From assembly GCA_963771025.1 (NCBI GenBank), contig CAVYRL010000005.1, positions 62,001 to 126,000 on the forward strand: a stretch of 64,000 bases of DNA, read 5' to 3'. This document shows, piece after piece, positions 7,862 through 17,578 of this stretch. This DNA is from Miltoncostaea sp963771025 (GTDB taxonomy: Bacteria; Actinomycetota; Thermoleophilia; Miltoncostaeales; Miltoncostaeaceae). A program made the translations under genes and the position numbers. Position 1 is the first letter of the stretch. Every line of letters begins with the position of its first letter. The notes beneath the pieces were generated by a model that saw nothing but the letters and a program-made list of their open reading frames with translations, was not told the DNA's origin and did no database searches.

Positions 7862-8941
7862 GTGCCTCCCGCCCTCGTACGCGCTCTCAGCGCCATTGCG
7901 CTCGCCCTTGGGCTCTTCCTGCCCGGCCTCGCCGCCGCCCAGGCCCCCGCCGTGGGCACGCCGGTGCTCGGCAGCTCGCTGCTGACCCCCGGGCAGATCA
8001 CGGCCTGGTACGCGTCCACGGGCGTCGTCTCGCGAAGCCCGGTCGCCGTCTCCGACCTGGCGGCGGCCTTCATCGACGAGGGTGCCGCCCAGGGCGTGCG
8101 CGGCGACATCGCCTTCGCCCAGTCGATGCTCGAGACCGGGTATCTGCGCTACGGCGGCCAGGTGAAGCCCGCCGACCTCAACTTCTCGGGGCTCGGGGCG
8201 TGCGACACGTGCTCACGGGGGCTGGCGTTCCCCAGCGCCCAGCTGGGGGTGCGCGCCCAGATCCAGCACCTCTACGCCTACGCCGCGGCGGGCGCCGACC
8301 CGGCGGTGCTCGCGCGGCCGCTCGCCGACGTCCGCTTCACCTACGTGCGCCCCTATGGCAAGGCCGCGCTCTGGGAGCAGATGGGCAACGGCAACTGGGC
8401 CACGGACCCGGACTACGCCGGCAAGGTGCTGGGCGTGTGGGGGTCGATGCTGGCCTTCTCGGGCGTCCCGGTCCCGCCCGGGACCAGCGCCGGCGGCAGC
8501 CCCGAGCTGAAGATCCTGGTCAGCCCCAACGGCGCGGCGCGCCTGGCCGCCTGGAAGCCGCGCCGCGGAGCGCTGGCCGACGGCGTCGCCTCGCTGGGCA
8601 CGCCCTCGTCGCTGAAGCGCAGCGGCAGGGTCTGCCTGGTGCGCTGGGCGACCCTGGGCGCCGCGGTGCTGGTGGGCGGCGGGGCGAACCCGTGCGAGCC
8701 GGGCACCGCCAAGATGCGGTGGAGCCGCCTGGGCGGCGCCGGCTGGCACACCGGCCGCGGCCTCGCCCCCGGTGACACCCTCGGCCGCCTGAGGGCTCTC
8801 TACCCCAAGGCCCGCGCGGTCAAGGGCAACTGGAACCTCGTCTCTGGGTCCCAGCGCGGCAAGCGCAAGCCGGTCCCGCGCCTGCGCGCCGAGATGCAGA
8901 ACGGAGCCGTCAAAGCCCTCTGGGTCTACCCCGCCGCGTGA
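7862..8941 (+). CDS. secreted glucosaminidase-domain protein
   Basis: A 359-residue protein starting with GTG at 7862 and a signal peptide ending LAAAQA. Residues about 55-190 match the N-acetylglucosaminidase/endo-beta-N-acetylglucosaminidase fold. The segment AFAQSMLETGYLRYGG carries the candidate catalytic Glu, followed by NFSGLGACDTC and the helix FPSAQLGVRAQIQHLYAYA. The C-terminal 130 residues (about 225-359) form a second unassigned domain with GDTLGRLRALYP. It probably trims peptidoglycan during wall turnover. It is single-gene, with a hairpin terminator 12 nt past the stop. Confidence 0.82.
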   Translation: MPPALVRALSAIALALGLFLPGLAAAQAPAVGTPVLGSSLLTPGQITAWYASTGVVSRSPVAVSDLAAAFIDEGAAQGVRGDIAFAQSMLETGYLRYGGQVKPADLNFSGLGACDTCSRGLAFPSAQLGVRAQIQHLYAYAAAGADPAVLARPLADVRFTYVRPYGKAALWEQMGNGNWATDPDYAGKVLGVWGSMLAFSGVPVPPGTSAGGSPELKILVSPNGAARLAAWKPRRGALADGVASLGTPSSLKRSGRVCLVRWATLGAAVLVGGGANPCEPGTAKMRWSRLGGAGWHTGRGLAPGDTLGRLRALYPKARAVKGNWNLVSGSQRGKRKPVPRLRAEMQNGAVKALWVYPAA

Positions 8942-8952
8942 TGGCGGGGTGA

Positions 8953-8973
8953 AGCCCGGTCCGTGACCGGGCT
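8953..8973 (+). terminator. intrinsic terminator hairpin
   Basis: A perfect 9-bp stem AGCCCGGTC / GACCGGGCT with a 3-nt loop lies 12 nt after the glucosaminidase-like stop and is followed by a short pyrimidine stretch. Confidence 0.6.
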
Positions 8974-9022
8974 CCGTTCCTCGCCGCGTCGCCAATCCTC
9001 GACGCGCCGTGAGGAAACGCCC

Positions 9023-9247
9023 TCAGACCGTGTTCCAGTTCAGCCGGATCATCAGCTCGACGTGGTTCCTGTTCTGGGTCAGGTCCAGCACGACGTTCAC
9101 CGGGTCCACGATTTCCGTCGGCGCGTGCGACTCGTCGTAGGCCAGTTCCATGCTGCCGCGCTCGAACTGGTCCGCCAGGTCGCGTAACTGGTTGGCCACC
9201 AGGTTGTGGGTGGCCCTCTCTTTCAGATCGAAGACGTGTCGGTGCAT
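9023..9247 (-). CDS. small amphi-Trp-like domain protein
   Basis: A 74-residue protein. The ATG at 9247 has GGAG a few bases upstream, and longer readings have no ribosome site. The sequence has an N-terminal Arg/His-rich start, a long amphipathic helix (ATHNLVANQLRDLADQFERG) and two beta strands, ending VELMIRLNW. The C-terminal alternating Glu/hydrophobic strand with a final Trp resembles the short amphi-Trp domain found in small archaeal and bacterial proteins of unknown role. It is divergent from the LLM oxidoreductase. Confidence 0.6.
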   Translation of the reverse strand: MHRHVFDLKERATHNLVANQLRDLADQFERGSMELAYDESHAPTEIVDPVNVVLDLTQNRNHVELMIRLNWNTV

Positions 9248-9314
9248 CGTCGCTCTCCGTCGCGTGATGGGTACGTGGATAGTCTGACGCGTCCTCAGGA
9301 CGATGCGGAGTGAC

Positions 9315-10139
9315 ATGCGACTCGGCGTGCACCTTCCCCAGTACCGTGATCCCGTGTCCGGCGAGGTGCTCGCCGCGGCCGCCCGCGACGCGGAGGACGC
9401 CGGCGCCGACGATGTCTGGGTGTCCGATCACGTCGTCCTGCCGCCCGGCTCGCGCCACCCGCCGGCGGCCTTTCACGACGCGCTCACCGTGCTCACCTGG
9501 GCCGCGGCGTCGACCACGCGGGTCGGCCTCGGGACCAGCGTCCTGGTGGCGCCCTACCGGCACCCGGTGGTGCTGGCCAAGTCGCTGGCGAGCCTCGACG
9601 CGCTGTCGGGCGGACGCGTGATCGCCGGCCTGGCCTCGGGCTGGATGGAGTCGGAGTTCCGCGCCCTCGGAGTGCCGTTCCATGAGCGCGGGCGGCGCAC
9701 CGACGCCGCCATCGCGGTCTGCCGTGAGCTCTGGGGCGGGGCGCACGAGTTCACCTGGCTCGGCGAGCGCATCGGCGACGTCGAGCTGGCGCCCGGCCCG
9801 GCCCGGCCCGGCGGGCCGCCGATCTGGATCGGGGGCGACTCCGTCGCCGGCCTGCGACGCGCGGCGCGGATCGGCGACGCCTGGCACACCACGATCCACG
9901 ACCCCGGGCCGCTGGCGGAGCGCATCGCGACCCTCGGGCAATTCGTGGACGAGGCGGGCCGCAGCCGCGCCGACGTGATCGTCTCGGTGCGCGCCTACGC
10001 TGACAGCGCGGGTATGGCGGCCCTGGCTCCGCGTCTGCGCGACCTCGGCGTCGACCACGTGCTGGTCACGCTGCCGAGGTTCTCCACGGAATCGTTCGGC
10101 CCCGAGGTGGCCGCCCTGCGCAAGCTCGTCTACTCGTAG
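9315..10139 (+). CDS. LLM-class (luciferase-like) F420/flavin-dependent oxidoreductase
   Basis: A 274-residue TIM-barrel protein. It starts MRLGVHLPQY at 9315 behind GGAG at 4 nt; an ATG at 9303 would add four residues. Family marks are the WVSDHVVLP strand, TRVGLGTSVLVAPYRHP, the LDALSGGRVIAGLASGWMESEF segment (split here across residues about 98-118), and PPIWIGGDS. In actinobacteria such proteins often use F420 rather than FMN to oxidise or reduce small organic substrates. The cofactor and substrate are not determined by the sequence. It converges on the exchanger gene with a 10-nt overlap. Confidence 0.87.
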   Translation: MRLGVHLPQYRDPVSGEVLAAAARDAEDAGADDVWVSDHVVLPPGSRHPPAAFHDALTVLTWAAASTTRVGLGTSVLVAPYRHPVVLAKSLASLDALSGGRVIAGLASGWMESEFRALGVPFHERGRRTDAAIAVCRELWGGAHEFTWLGERIGDVELAPGPARPGGPPIWIGGDSVAGLRRAARIGDAWHTTIHDPGPLAERIATLGQFVDEAGRSRADVIVSVRAYADSAGMAALAPRLRDLGVDHVLVTLPRFSTESFGPEVAALRKLVYS

Positions 10140-11212
10140 AAGGCGATCGTCGCGAGCACGACGTAGAGGCCCATCAGCGCGTACCCCTCGAACTCGGACG
10201 CCTCGCCGTCGCCGGTCACCTGCCAGACCGCGATGGCGGTCAGGGCGAGCGCGCCGGCGTAGATCGGCTGGGTGACGAAGGTGAGCGAGTTCTCGAAGAA
10301 GGCCGAGATCAGCACGAGGGCGGGGAACAGGAACGCCGCGATCTGGGCGACCGAGTTCTTGACCACCGACACGGCGAGCTCCGATTTGCCCTTGTAGGCG
10401 AGCACCACGCTCACCACGTGCTCCACCGCGTTGCCCGCGATCGCGACGATCACCAGGCCGATGAACGCCTTCGACAGGCCCAGCTCCCGGGCGGTCCCGT
10501 CGATCGCGTTGACGAAGTACTCCGAGATGAAGGCCGCGCCGAGCCCCGCGACGCTCAGCAGCACCAGGGCGGTGCGGAAGCCGAGGTCCCCCTGCATGTC
10601 GCCGGGCTCGCGCTCGACGTCGCCGCCCTGGCGCAGGTAGGAGGTCACCCACACGCCGTAGACCACCAGCAGCACGATCGCGCCGGTGATCGAGATGGCC
10701 TCCTGGTGCCGGCTGGCCCTGTCGCCGATCTGGTTCGAGAGTCCCAGCAGCACGATGATGAACACGGCCAGCAGCAGGAGGGTGGCCGTGTCGTTGGGCA
10801 GCCCGCGACCGAAGCGCATCACGCCGCTCGGCGCGCGCCTGGCGCCCACCGCGAGCGTCAGGCCCAGCACGAGCAGCGCATTGGCGAACAGGGAGCCGAG
10901 GATCGAGGTCTGGGCCACCACGATCTCGCCGGCCGACAGCGCGAAGAGGACCACGAACAGCTCGGGCAGGTTGCCGAGCGTCGATTGCAGCACCCCGGTG
11001 ACCGCCGGCCCGAAGCGCTCCCCCACCGCCTCGGTGGCGAAGGAGATGATCCACGCCAGTCCGCCCAGCGACACGCCGCCGAGGATGAATACCGCGACAT
11101 CGGATCCGCCGCCGTAGTGCAGCGCGGCGGTCACGAGACTCAGCGCCGCCACCGCCCCGAGCGTTGCCAGACGCATCGGGCTCAACGCGGATCGGGGTGC
11201 GCTCTCATCCAT
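10130..11212 (-). CDS. CaCA-superfamily cation/proton exchanger (Cax/ChaA type)
   Basis: A 360-residue protein with about eleven transmembrane helices in two homologous halves. Each half carries the alpha-repeat signature of Ca2+/cation antiporters: GNLPELFVVLFAL in the first, with its acidic residue in helix 3, and AIAGNAVEHVVSV in the second. The Glu residues in these repeats bind the cation exchanged for protons. It probably exports Ca2+ or Na+/K+ across the cytoplasmic membrane. The start ATG at 11212 gives a short charged N-terminus before the first helix. It is divergent from ahcY, with a 127-nt spacer. Confidence 0.9.
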   Translation of the reverse strand: MDESAPRSALSPMRLATLGAVAALSLVTAALHYGGGSDVAVFILGGVSLGGLAWIISFATEAVGERFGPAVTGVLQSTLGNLPELFVVLFALSAGEIVVAQTSILGSLFANALLVLGLTLAVGARRAPSGVMRFGRGLPNDTATLLLLAVFIIVLLGLSNQIGDRASRHQEAISITGAIVLLVVYGVWVTSYLRQGGDVEREPGDMQGDLGFRTALVLLSVAGLGAAFISEYFVNAIDGTARELGLSKAFIGLVIVAIAGNAVEHVVSVVLAYKGKSELAVSVVKNSVAQIAAFLFPALVLISAFFENSLTFVTQPIYAGALALTAIAVWQVTGDGEASEFEGYALMGLYVVLATIAFYE

Positions 11213-11339
11213 GTCCGGATGAGGCTATCGGTCATGTGGTCCTTGCTAACGTTGGCGCTTCGCCGACGACGGGCGCTCCGCGCCGCTGCACCAACGGCCC
11301 CGACGACGCCGTCGTCAAGAGACGACACTCGGAGAACGC
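11213..11339. other. divergent spacer and structured ahcY leader
   Basis: A 127-nt spacer between the exchanger and ahcY genes. Toward ahcY it contains TAACGT (11247-11252), a possible -10 element, followed by an approximately 80-nt leader that can fold small GC stems, including GACGAC/GTCGTC. GGAG lies just before the ATG. It was compared by eye with the SAH riboswitch consensus and does not match. Confidence 0.35.
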
Positions 11340-12797
<1,458 letters not shown>

Positions 12798-12804
12798 GTG
12801 GCGG

Positions 12805-12834
12805 CCACCCCGGTGCCCTCGGGCGCCGGGGTGG
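12805..12834 (+). terminator. strong hairpin terminator of ahcY
   Basis: CCACCCCGGTGCCC and GGGCGCCGGGGTGG form a 14-bp stem with a single G-U pair and a minimal loop, 8 nt after the ahcY stop. Confidence 0.75.
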
Positions 12835-12881
12835 CGGGTGGACGACTGCCTTGTGACGTACTGGGTAGGGTTTGCAACACC

Positions 12882-14048
12882 GTGGAGCCTCTGCCCGCCC
12901 CATCGGAGCTCGCCACCCCGGATCCCGCGAGCCCGGCGATTCGGCTCCGCGAGGTCACGAAGCGTTTTCGCGGAGCGGACCACGCCGCCGTCGATTCGCT
13001 GAGCCTCGATGTCCCCCGCGGGTCGATCGTGGCCCTCATCGGGCCGTCCGGCTGCGGCAAGACCACCACGCTGCGGATGATCAACCGGCTCATCGAGCCC
13101 ACATCGGGCTCGATCGAGATCGAGGGCGCCGACATCACCCGGCAGCCGCTCGCGCCGCTACGCCGCGGCATCGGCTACGTCATCCAGCAGGTGGGCCTGT
13201 TCCCCCACCGCACCATCAAGCAGAACATCGCGACGGTGCCCAAGTCCCTCGGCTGGGACAAGCAGCGCACCGACGCCCGCATCGACGAGCTGGTGGCGCT
13301 CGTGGGCCTCGATCCCTCGATGCTGGCCCGCTACCCGGACGAGCTCTCGGGCGGACAGCAGCAGCGCGTCGGGGTGGCGCGCGCGCTGGCCGCCGATCCG
13401 CCCGTGCTGCTCATGGACGAGCCCTTCGGCGCCGTCGACCCGATCGTGCGCGGGCGCCTGCAGGATGAGCTGCTGCGCCTGCAGGAGATGGTGCACAAGA
13501 CGATCGTCATCGTGACCCACGACATCGACGAGGCGATCAAGCTCGCCGACCGCGTCGCGCTGCTCAACGTGGGCGGCATCGTCGAGCAGTACGCGCCGCC
13601 CGACGAGATCCTGGCCGCGCCGGCGTCCGCGTTCGTCGAGCAGTTCGTGGGCCAGGACCGCAGCAGCAAGCGCCTCGGGCTGGCGCGGGTGGCCGACCTC
13701 GATTTCATGCGCGGCCCGGTGGTCGAGGTGCAGGCCTCGGTGGAGGAGGCCCGCGAGGCGATGTCCGACTACATGGCCACCTGGCTGGGCGTGGTGGACG
13801 ACGATGTCTTCCTCGGGTGGATCGACGGCGAGGACATCCACGACGACTCGGTGCTGGCCGAGCTGCCGCGGGCGCGGCCGGCCGCCCAGGTGAATCCCTC
13901 CAGCACCCTGCGCGAGGCGATGGAGATCATCATGACCTCGAGCACCTCGGTCGCCGTGATCGACGACGACGGGCGCTTCGGCGGCGTGGTCACGCTGGAG
14001 CAGATCCGCTCCTACCTGGCCGAGGGCGTCGCGGAGCGGGTGGCGTGA
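12882..14048 (+). CDS. osmoprotectant (betaine/choline-type) ABC importer ATPase with CBS domains
   Basis: The ATPase of an OpuC/ProV-like importer, 388 residues from GTG at 12882. An earlier in-frame GTG would start inside the ahcY terminator, so this start is preferred. The nucleotide-binding domain (about 20-260) has Walker A GPSGCGKTTT, signature LSGGQQQRVGVARAL and Walker B VLLMDEPFGAVDP. The C-terminus (about 270-385) contains two CBS repeats, which in OpuA-type systems sense ionic strength or c-di-AMP. The stop overlaps the next start by 4 nt (GTGA). Four coupled genes follow: ATPase, permease, permease, binding lipoprotein. Confidence 0.92.
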   Translation: MEPLPAPSELATPDPASPAIRLREVTKRFRGADHAAVDSLSLDVPRGSIVALIGPSGCGKTTTLRMINRLIEPTSGSIEIEGADITRQPLAPLRRGIGYVIQQVGLFPHRTIKQNIATVPKSLGWDKQRTDARIDELVALVGLDPSMLARYPDELSGGQQQRVGVARALAADPPVLLMDEPFGAVDPIVRGRLQDELLRLQEMVHKTIVIVTHDIDEAIKLADRVALLNVGGIVEQYAPPDEILAAPASAFVEQFVGQDRSSKRLGLARVADLDFMRGPVVEVQASVEEAREAMSDYMATWLGVVDDDVFLGWIDGEDIHDDSVLAELPRARPAAQVNPSSTLREAMEIIMTSSTSVAVIDDDGRFGGVVTLEQIRSYLAEGVAERVA

Positions 14049-14729
14049 TCGCGCTCCTGCCCGCCGCGTCCGACCCCAACCCGCTGCTCAAGTGGAGCTA
14101 CGTGACCGGGCAGTGGGACGACATCCAGGCCGCGCTCGTCACCCACATCGAGCTGACCGTCCTCGCCGTCGGGCTGGGCCTGGTGCTGTCGGCGCTGCTC
14201 TCGGCGCTGGTGCTCAAGTACGACTGGGCCCATGGTCCGATCACCGGGCTTCACCGGCTTCCTCTACACCATCCCCAGCGTCGCGGTGTTCGGGCTGCTC
14301 TCGCCCTACACCGGCTTCTCGAAGCTCACCGCCCTGATCGCGCTGGTGGGCTATTCGCTGCTCATCCTGGTGACCAACATCGTGGCCGGCTTCCGCGCGG
14401 TGCCCCGGGCGGTGCTGGACGCCGCCGACGGCATGGGGATGTCGCCCACCAAGCGCCGCATCTCGGTCGAGCTGCCCCTGGCGCTGCCCTACATCTTCAC
14501 CGGCCTGCGGATCGCCACGGTCACCACCGTCGGGCTGATCACGGTGGCGTCGATCATCGGCCAGGGCGGCCTCGGCAACCTGATCCTCGATGGCCTGCGC
14601 CGCACCTACTGGACGCCGATGGTGGTCGGCGCGGTGCTCTCGGTGGCCCTGGCCCTTGTGCTCGACCTGATCCTCTTCCTGATCGGCTGGGCGGTCACGC
14701 CCTGGGCCCGCCGGGGGCACGCGCGATGA
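14045..14729 (+). pseudogene. osmoprotectant ABC importer permease, broken by a one-base insertion
   Basis: The gene starts with GTG at 14045, coupled to the ATPase by GTGA. It reads MIALLPAASDPNPLLKW and a first membrane helix, then leaves frame near 14246-14248. The rest of the permease (GFLYTIPSVAVFGLLSPYTG onward, including the EAA-like segment RAVLDAADGMGMSPTKRR) continues in the next frame to a TGA at 14727-14729. Reading GG instead of GGG at 14246-14248 restores one 227-residue protein of normal OpuCB length. Both flanking parts are well conserved. This is either a sequencing/assembly error or a very recent mutation. It overlaps the second permease by ATGA. Confidence 0.85.
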
Positions 14730-15475
14730 GCGCCCTGTTCCTGCCCGCCCAGGTCGCCGACACCAGCACCGTCAGCGTGTGGACATGGTTCACGACCGGC
14801 GAGACCTGGACCGGCGACGGCGGCATCCTCAGCTCGCTGGCCGACACGCTCACCCTCGTGGCCATCGTGATGATCATCTCGGTGGTGATCGCGGTGCCCC
14901 TCGGGGCGCTGCTCGCCCACTACCGGCGCGGCGAGCTGGCGGCCACCTGGACGCTCAACGTGGGGCGCGCGATCCCCACCTTCGCGATCGCCGGCCTGCT
15001 GGTGCCGATCTGCCTGCGCCAGGGCTGGGGGTTCGAGCCATGGCCGATGCTCGTCGCCCTGACGATGCTCGCGCTGCCGCCGATCTTCCTGACCACCTAC
15101 ACCGGCGTGCGGCAGGTGGATCCCGGCGCGGTCGACGCGTCCCGGGCCATGGGCTACCGCGAGCGCGACGTGCTGTTCCGCGTCGAGCTCGCGCTGGCCG
15201 TGGGCCTCATCTTCAGCGGCATTCGCGTCGCCGCCGTGCAGGTTGTCGCCACCGAGCCCATCCGGGCGTACCTCGGGGGAGACGGACTGGGCCGGTACGT
15301 CCGTGACGGACTGGGCCAGAACAACCGAACACTCCTCATCGGGGGAGCCATCCTCGTGGCCGGACTGGCGACGATCACCGGGTTGATCCTCGGTCTGATC
15401 GAGCGTCTGTTCCTGCCCCGCGGCGCACGACGCCTGAGACAGGTGCACAGCCAACGACTGGAAGGAAGCACATGA
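14726..15475 (+). CDS. osmoprotectant ABC importer permease (second subunit)
   Basis: A 249-residue integral membrane protein with about six helices and an EAA-like loop (GAVDASRAMGYRERDVLFRVEL) for docking to the ATPase. The segment TWTLNVGRAIPTFAIAGLL corresponds to the conserved N-terminal permease core. It pairs with the preceding, frameshifted permease to form the heterodimeric channel of an OpuC-like importer. The ATG at 14726 overlaps the previous stop (ATGA), and its own stop overlaps the binding-protein start (ATGA), so all four subunits are translationally coupled. Confidence 0.92.
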   Translation: MSALFLPAQVADTSTVSVWTWFTTGETWTGDGGILSSLADTLTLVAIVMIISVVIAVPLGALLAHYRRGELAATWTLNVGRAIPTFAIAGLLVPICLRQGWGFEPWPMLVALTMLALPPIFLTTYTGVRQVDPGAVDASRAMGYRERDVLFRVELALAVGLIFSGIRVAAVQVVATEPIRAYLGGDGLGRYVRDGLGQNNRTLLIGGAILVAGLATITGLILGLIERLFLPRGARRLRQVHSQRLEGST

Positions 15476-16386
15476 GAAAGCGGAAGGTGTTCGCGCTCGT
15501 CGCCCTCGCGGCGATCGTGGCGATGTTCGTCGCCGCCTGTGGCAGTGACAGCAGTTCATCGGACACGACGTCCACCGCGCCGTCGGGCCCCACGATCAAG
15601 CTTCGTGGCCAGGCCTTCAGCGAGTCGCAGACCATCACCGAGGTCTACGGGCAGTACCTCCAATCCAAGGGCTACGACGTCAACATCCTCACCGCGGCGG
15701 GCTTTCGCACCGAGGCGATCGACGGCTTGAAGAACGGCGACCTGGACATGGTCATCGACTACATCGGTGGCGACCAGGCGGCCCTCGCTCCCGAGGACGC
15801 CCCCTCCGGCGACCCGGCCAAGGTGAGCGCCACCATCACCCCGCTGTTCGCGAAGATCGGCGTCACGGTGCTCCCCTACTCGCAGGCCACCGACGGCGAC
15901 GCCTTCGTGGTGCGCGGCGACTCCACCGCGACCAACATCTCCGACGTGAAGGGGCTCGACTACTCGTTCGGCGCCTCGTCGCAGTGCTTCACCCGGCCGC
16001 AGTGCTACCTCGGCCTCACCTCGCCGAAGATCTACGACATCACGTTCAAGAGCAAGAAGACCATCGAGTTCGGGCCGCTCCTCGGAGAGGCGCTGAAGGC
16101 CAAGCAGGTCGACTCGGTCGTCTGGAACACGACGGCCCCGCAGATCATGGCCGACGGCTTCAAGGTGCTCACGGACGACAAGGGCCTCTTCCCCGCCCAG
16201 AACATCGCTCCGCTGATCAACACGAAGGTGCTCGACGCCTACGGGCCGCAGCTCGCCACCGACATCAACGCGCTGAGCGCGAAGATCACGACCGACGACC
16301 TGCTCGCCTGGAACACCTCGACGGACATCGACAAGCAGGAGCCCGCCGACGTGGCCTCCGCCTGGTTGAAGACCGCCGGGCTGTAG
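15472..16386 (+). CDS. osmoprotectant-binding lipoprotein (OpuCC/ProX-like)
   Basis: A 304-residue substrate-binding protein. The N-terminus is a lipoprotein signal ending in the lipobox VAAC (Cys about 23), so it is anchored to the outer face of the membrane. The mature part has the OpuAC/ProX fold, with RGQAFSESQTITEVYGQYL at the start, DMVIDYIGGDQAAL in the first lobe, and alternating lobes to DVASAWLKTAGL. The quaternary-amine ligands of the group are bound by an aromatic cage. Which of betaine, choline or carnitine is bound cannot be told. It is last gene of the importer operon, followed by a 12-bp terminator. Confidence 0.92.
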   Translation: MRKRKVFALVALAAIVAMFVAACGSDSSSSDTTSTAPSGPTIKLRGQAFSESQTITEVYGQYLQSKGYDVNILTAAGFRTEAIDGLKNGDLDMVIDYIGGDQAALAPEDAPSGDPAKVSATITPLFAKIGVTVLPYSQATDGDAFVVRGDSTATNISDVKGLDYSFGASSQCFTRPQCYLGLTSPKIYDITFKSKKTIEFGPLLGEALKAKQVDSVVWNTTAPQIMADGFKVLTDDKGLFPAQNIAPLINTKVLDAYGPQLATDINALSAKITTDDLLAWNTSTDIDKQEPADVASAWLKTAGL

Positions 16387-16396
16387 TCGCCCCGCA

Positions 16397-16426
16397 CTCC
16401 CCGGACCCCACAGCGGGTCCGGGGAG
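16397..16426. terminator. bidirectional terminator after the importer operon
   Basis: CTCCCCGGACCC and GGGTCCGGGGAG form a perfect 12-bp stem with a 6-nt loop between the convergent importer operon and the LapA-like gene. CGGGTTGCTATT follows on the plus strand. Confidence 0.75.
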
Positions 16427-16433
16427 CGGGTTG

Positions 16434-16673
16434 CTATTGCGTGTCCTTGCGCCGCCGCTGGATCAGCAGGCGGTCGGCGACCGCGCCGAGGATCGCCGAG
16501 CCGATGATCACGTAGATCAGGCGCGAGCTGCGCTCGAAGAGGATCCAGTCCACCTGCACCCGCTCGCGGTTGAACAGGGCGAACAGGATCACCACCAGCA
16601 CGATCACGCCGGCGATCACGATGCGTCCCGCGCCCTTCTCGTCGGGGCCTTGCGTGTCGGGGTGTGTCGCCAT
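16434..16673 (-). CDS. small LapA-domain (DUF1049-like) membrane protein
   Basis: A 79-residue protein from ATG 16673, with GGAG 4-5 nt upstream. After a polar N-terminus (about 20 residues) there are two transmembrane helices, IVIAGVIVLVVILFALFNRE and LIYVIIGSAILGAVADRLLI, joined by the conserved short loop RVQVDWILFE. It ends in a basic cytoplasmic tail. The pattern ALFNRERVQVDW fits the LapA/DUF1049 family of small membrane proteins of uncertain role in Gram-positives. It is divergent from the transporter gene at 16.7 kb. Confidence 0.75.
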   Translation of the reverse strand: MATHPDTQGPDEKGAGRIVIAGVIVLVVILFALFNRERVQVDWILFERSSRLIYVIIGSAILGAVADRLLIQRRRKDTQ

Positions 16674-17578
16674 CGGTCTCTCCACGGATAGGGTGCGCGC
16701 GTGAGCTTGGCTTCGCGGAACCTGCCCTGACCCCTCTACTCGGGGGCATCGGCGCCGCCCTCGCGTGGACCGCGACCACGCTGTGCTCGTCGGCGTCGAG
16801 CCGGCGCATCGGTGCCGCCTCCACCCTGGCGTGGGTGGTGCTGTTCGGCCTGGTCATGGCCCTGCCCTTCGCGATCGTGGCCGGCTGGCCGCCGGGCCTC
16901 GACGGCGCCTCGCTGGGCTGGCTGGTCATCGCGGGCACCACCAACGTCGCCGGCCTGGGGCTGCTCTACACCGCCCTGCGCCGCGGCCGGGTGGGCGTCG
17001 TCGCCAGCATCGCCTCGACCCAGGGGGCGATCGCGGCGCTGATCGCGATCGCGACCGGCGAGCGGCCGGGCGCGCTCACCATCGTCGGCTTCGTGCCGGT
17101 CGTGCTCGGGATCGTCCTGGTCACCTACCACACGCGCGAGACCCACGACGACCCCGGCGATCCGCTCGGCACCACCGTCGGCCTGGCGGCATGCGCGGCC
17201 ACGCTGTTCGCGGTCGGCCTGTTCGCGGCCGGCCGGGCCAGCGAGGCGGTGCCCGTCGGCTGGGTGGCGCTGCCGGCCCGCGTGGTGGGCGTCATGGTGC
17301 TGGTCGGGGCGCTGTCGGCGGGCATGCGGCCCCTGGTGCGGATACCGAAGGCCTACCTGGCGATCGCCACCGGCTTCTTCGAGGTGGTGGGCATCCTCTG
17401 CTTCGCCCTCGGCGCGCGCGAGGGGATCGCGGTCACGTCGGTGGTCTCGTCCCAGTTCGCCGCGCTCTCGGTGGTGGGCGCCTACGTCCTCTTCCACGAG
17501 CACCTGCAGCGGCGTCAGGTGGTGGGCGTGGCGATCCTCGCGGCGGGGGTGGCGATGGTGGCGCTGGGCGGCGCGTAG
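16664..17578 (+). CDS. EamA/DMT-superfamily transporter
   Basis: About ten transmembrane helices in two EamA repeats (first half ends GIVLVTYHTRE; the second runs from GTTVGLAACAATLF to the C-terminus). The family exports or imports metabolites such as amino acids or nucleosides; the substrate is unknown. The start is uncertain. The frame is open from an ATG at 16664, which would overlap the divergent LapA-like gene and add about 21 polar residues. Conserved sequence begins TPLLGGIGAALAW right after a CTG at 16727, which could be the true start. The C-terminus overlaps the convergent MFS gene by about 64 nt. Confidence 0.82.
   Translation: MSPSVSPRIGCARELGFAEPALTPLLGGIGAALAWTATTLCSSASSRRIGAASTLAWVVLFGLVMALPFAIVAGWPPGLDGASLGWLVIAGTTNVAGLGLLYTALRRGRVGVVASIASTQGAIAALIAIATGERPGALTIVGFVPVVLGIVLVTYHTRETHDDPGDPLGTTVGLAACAATLFAVGLFAAGRASEAVPVGWVALPARVVGVMVLVGALSAGMRPLVRIPKAYLAIATGFFEVVGILCFALGAREGIAVTSVVSSQFAALSVVGAYVLFHEHLQRRQVVGVAILAAGVAMVALGGA

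Noticed and set aside
11253..11339. SAH riboswitch upstream of ahcY
   Set aside because: Position and length would suit, but the conserved GAGGAGCG...GGCTCGG core could not be found by eye. Only ordinary GC stems are present.
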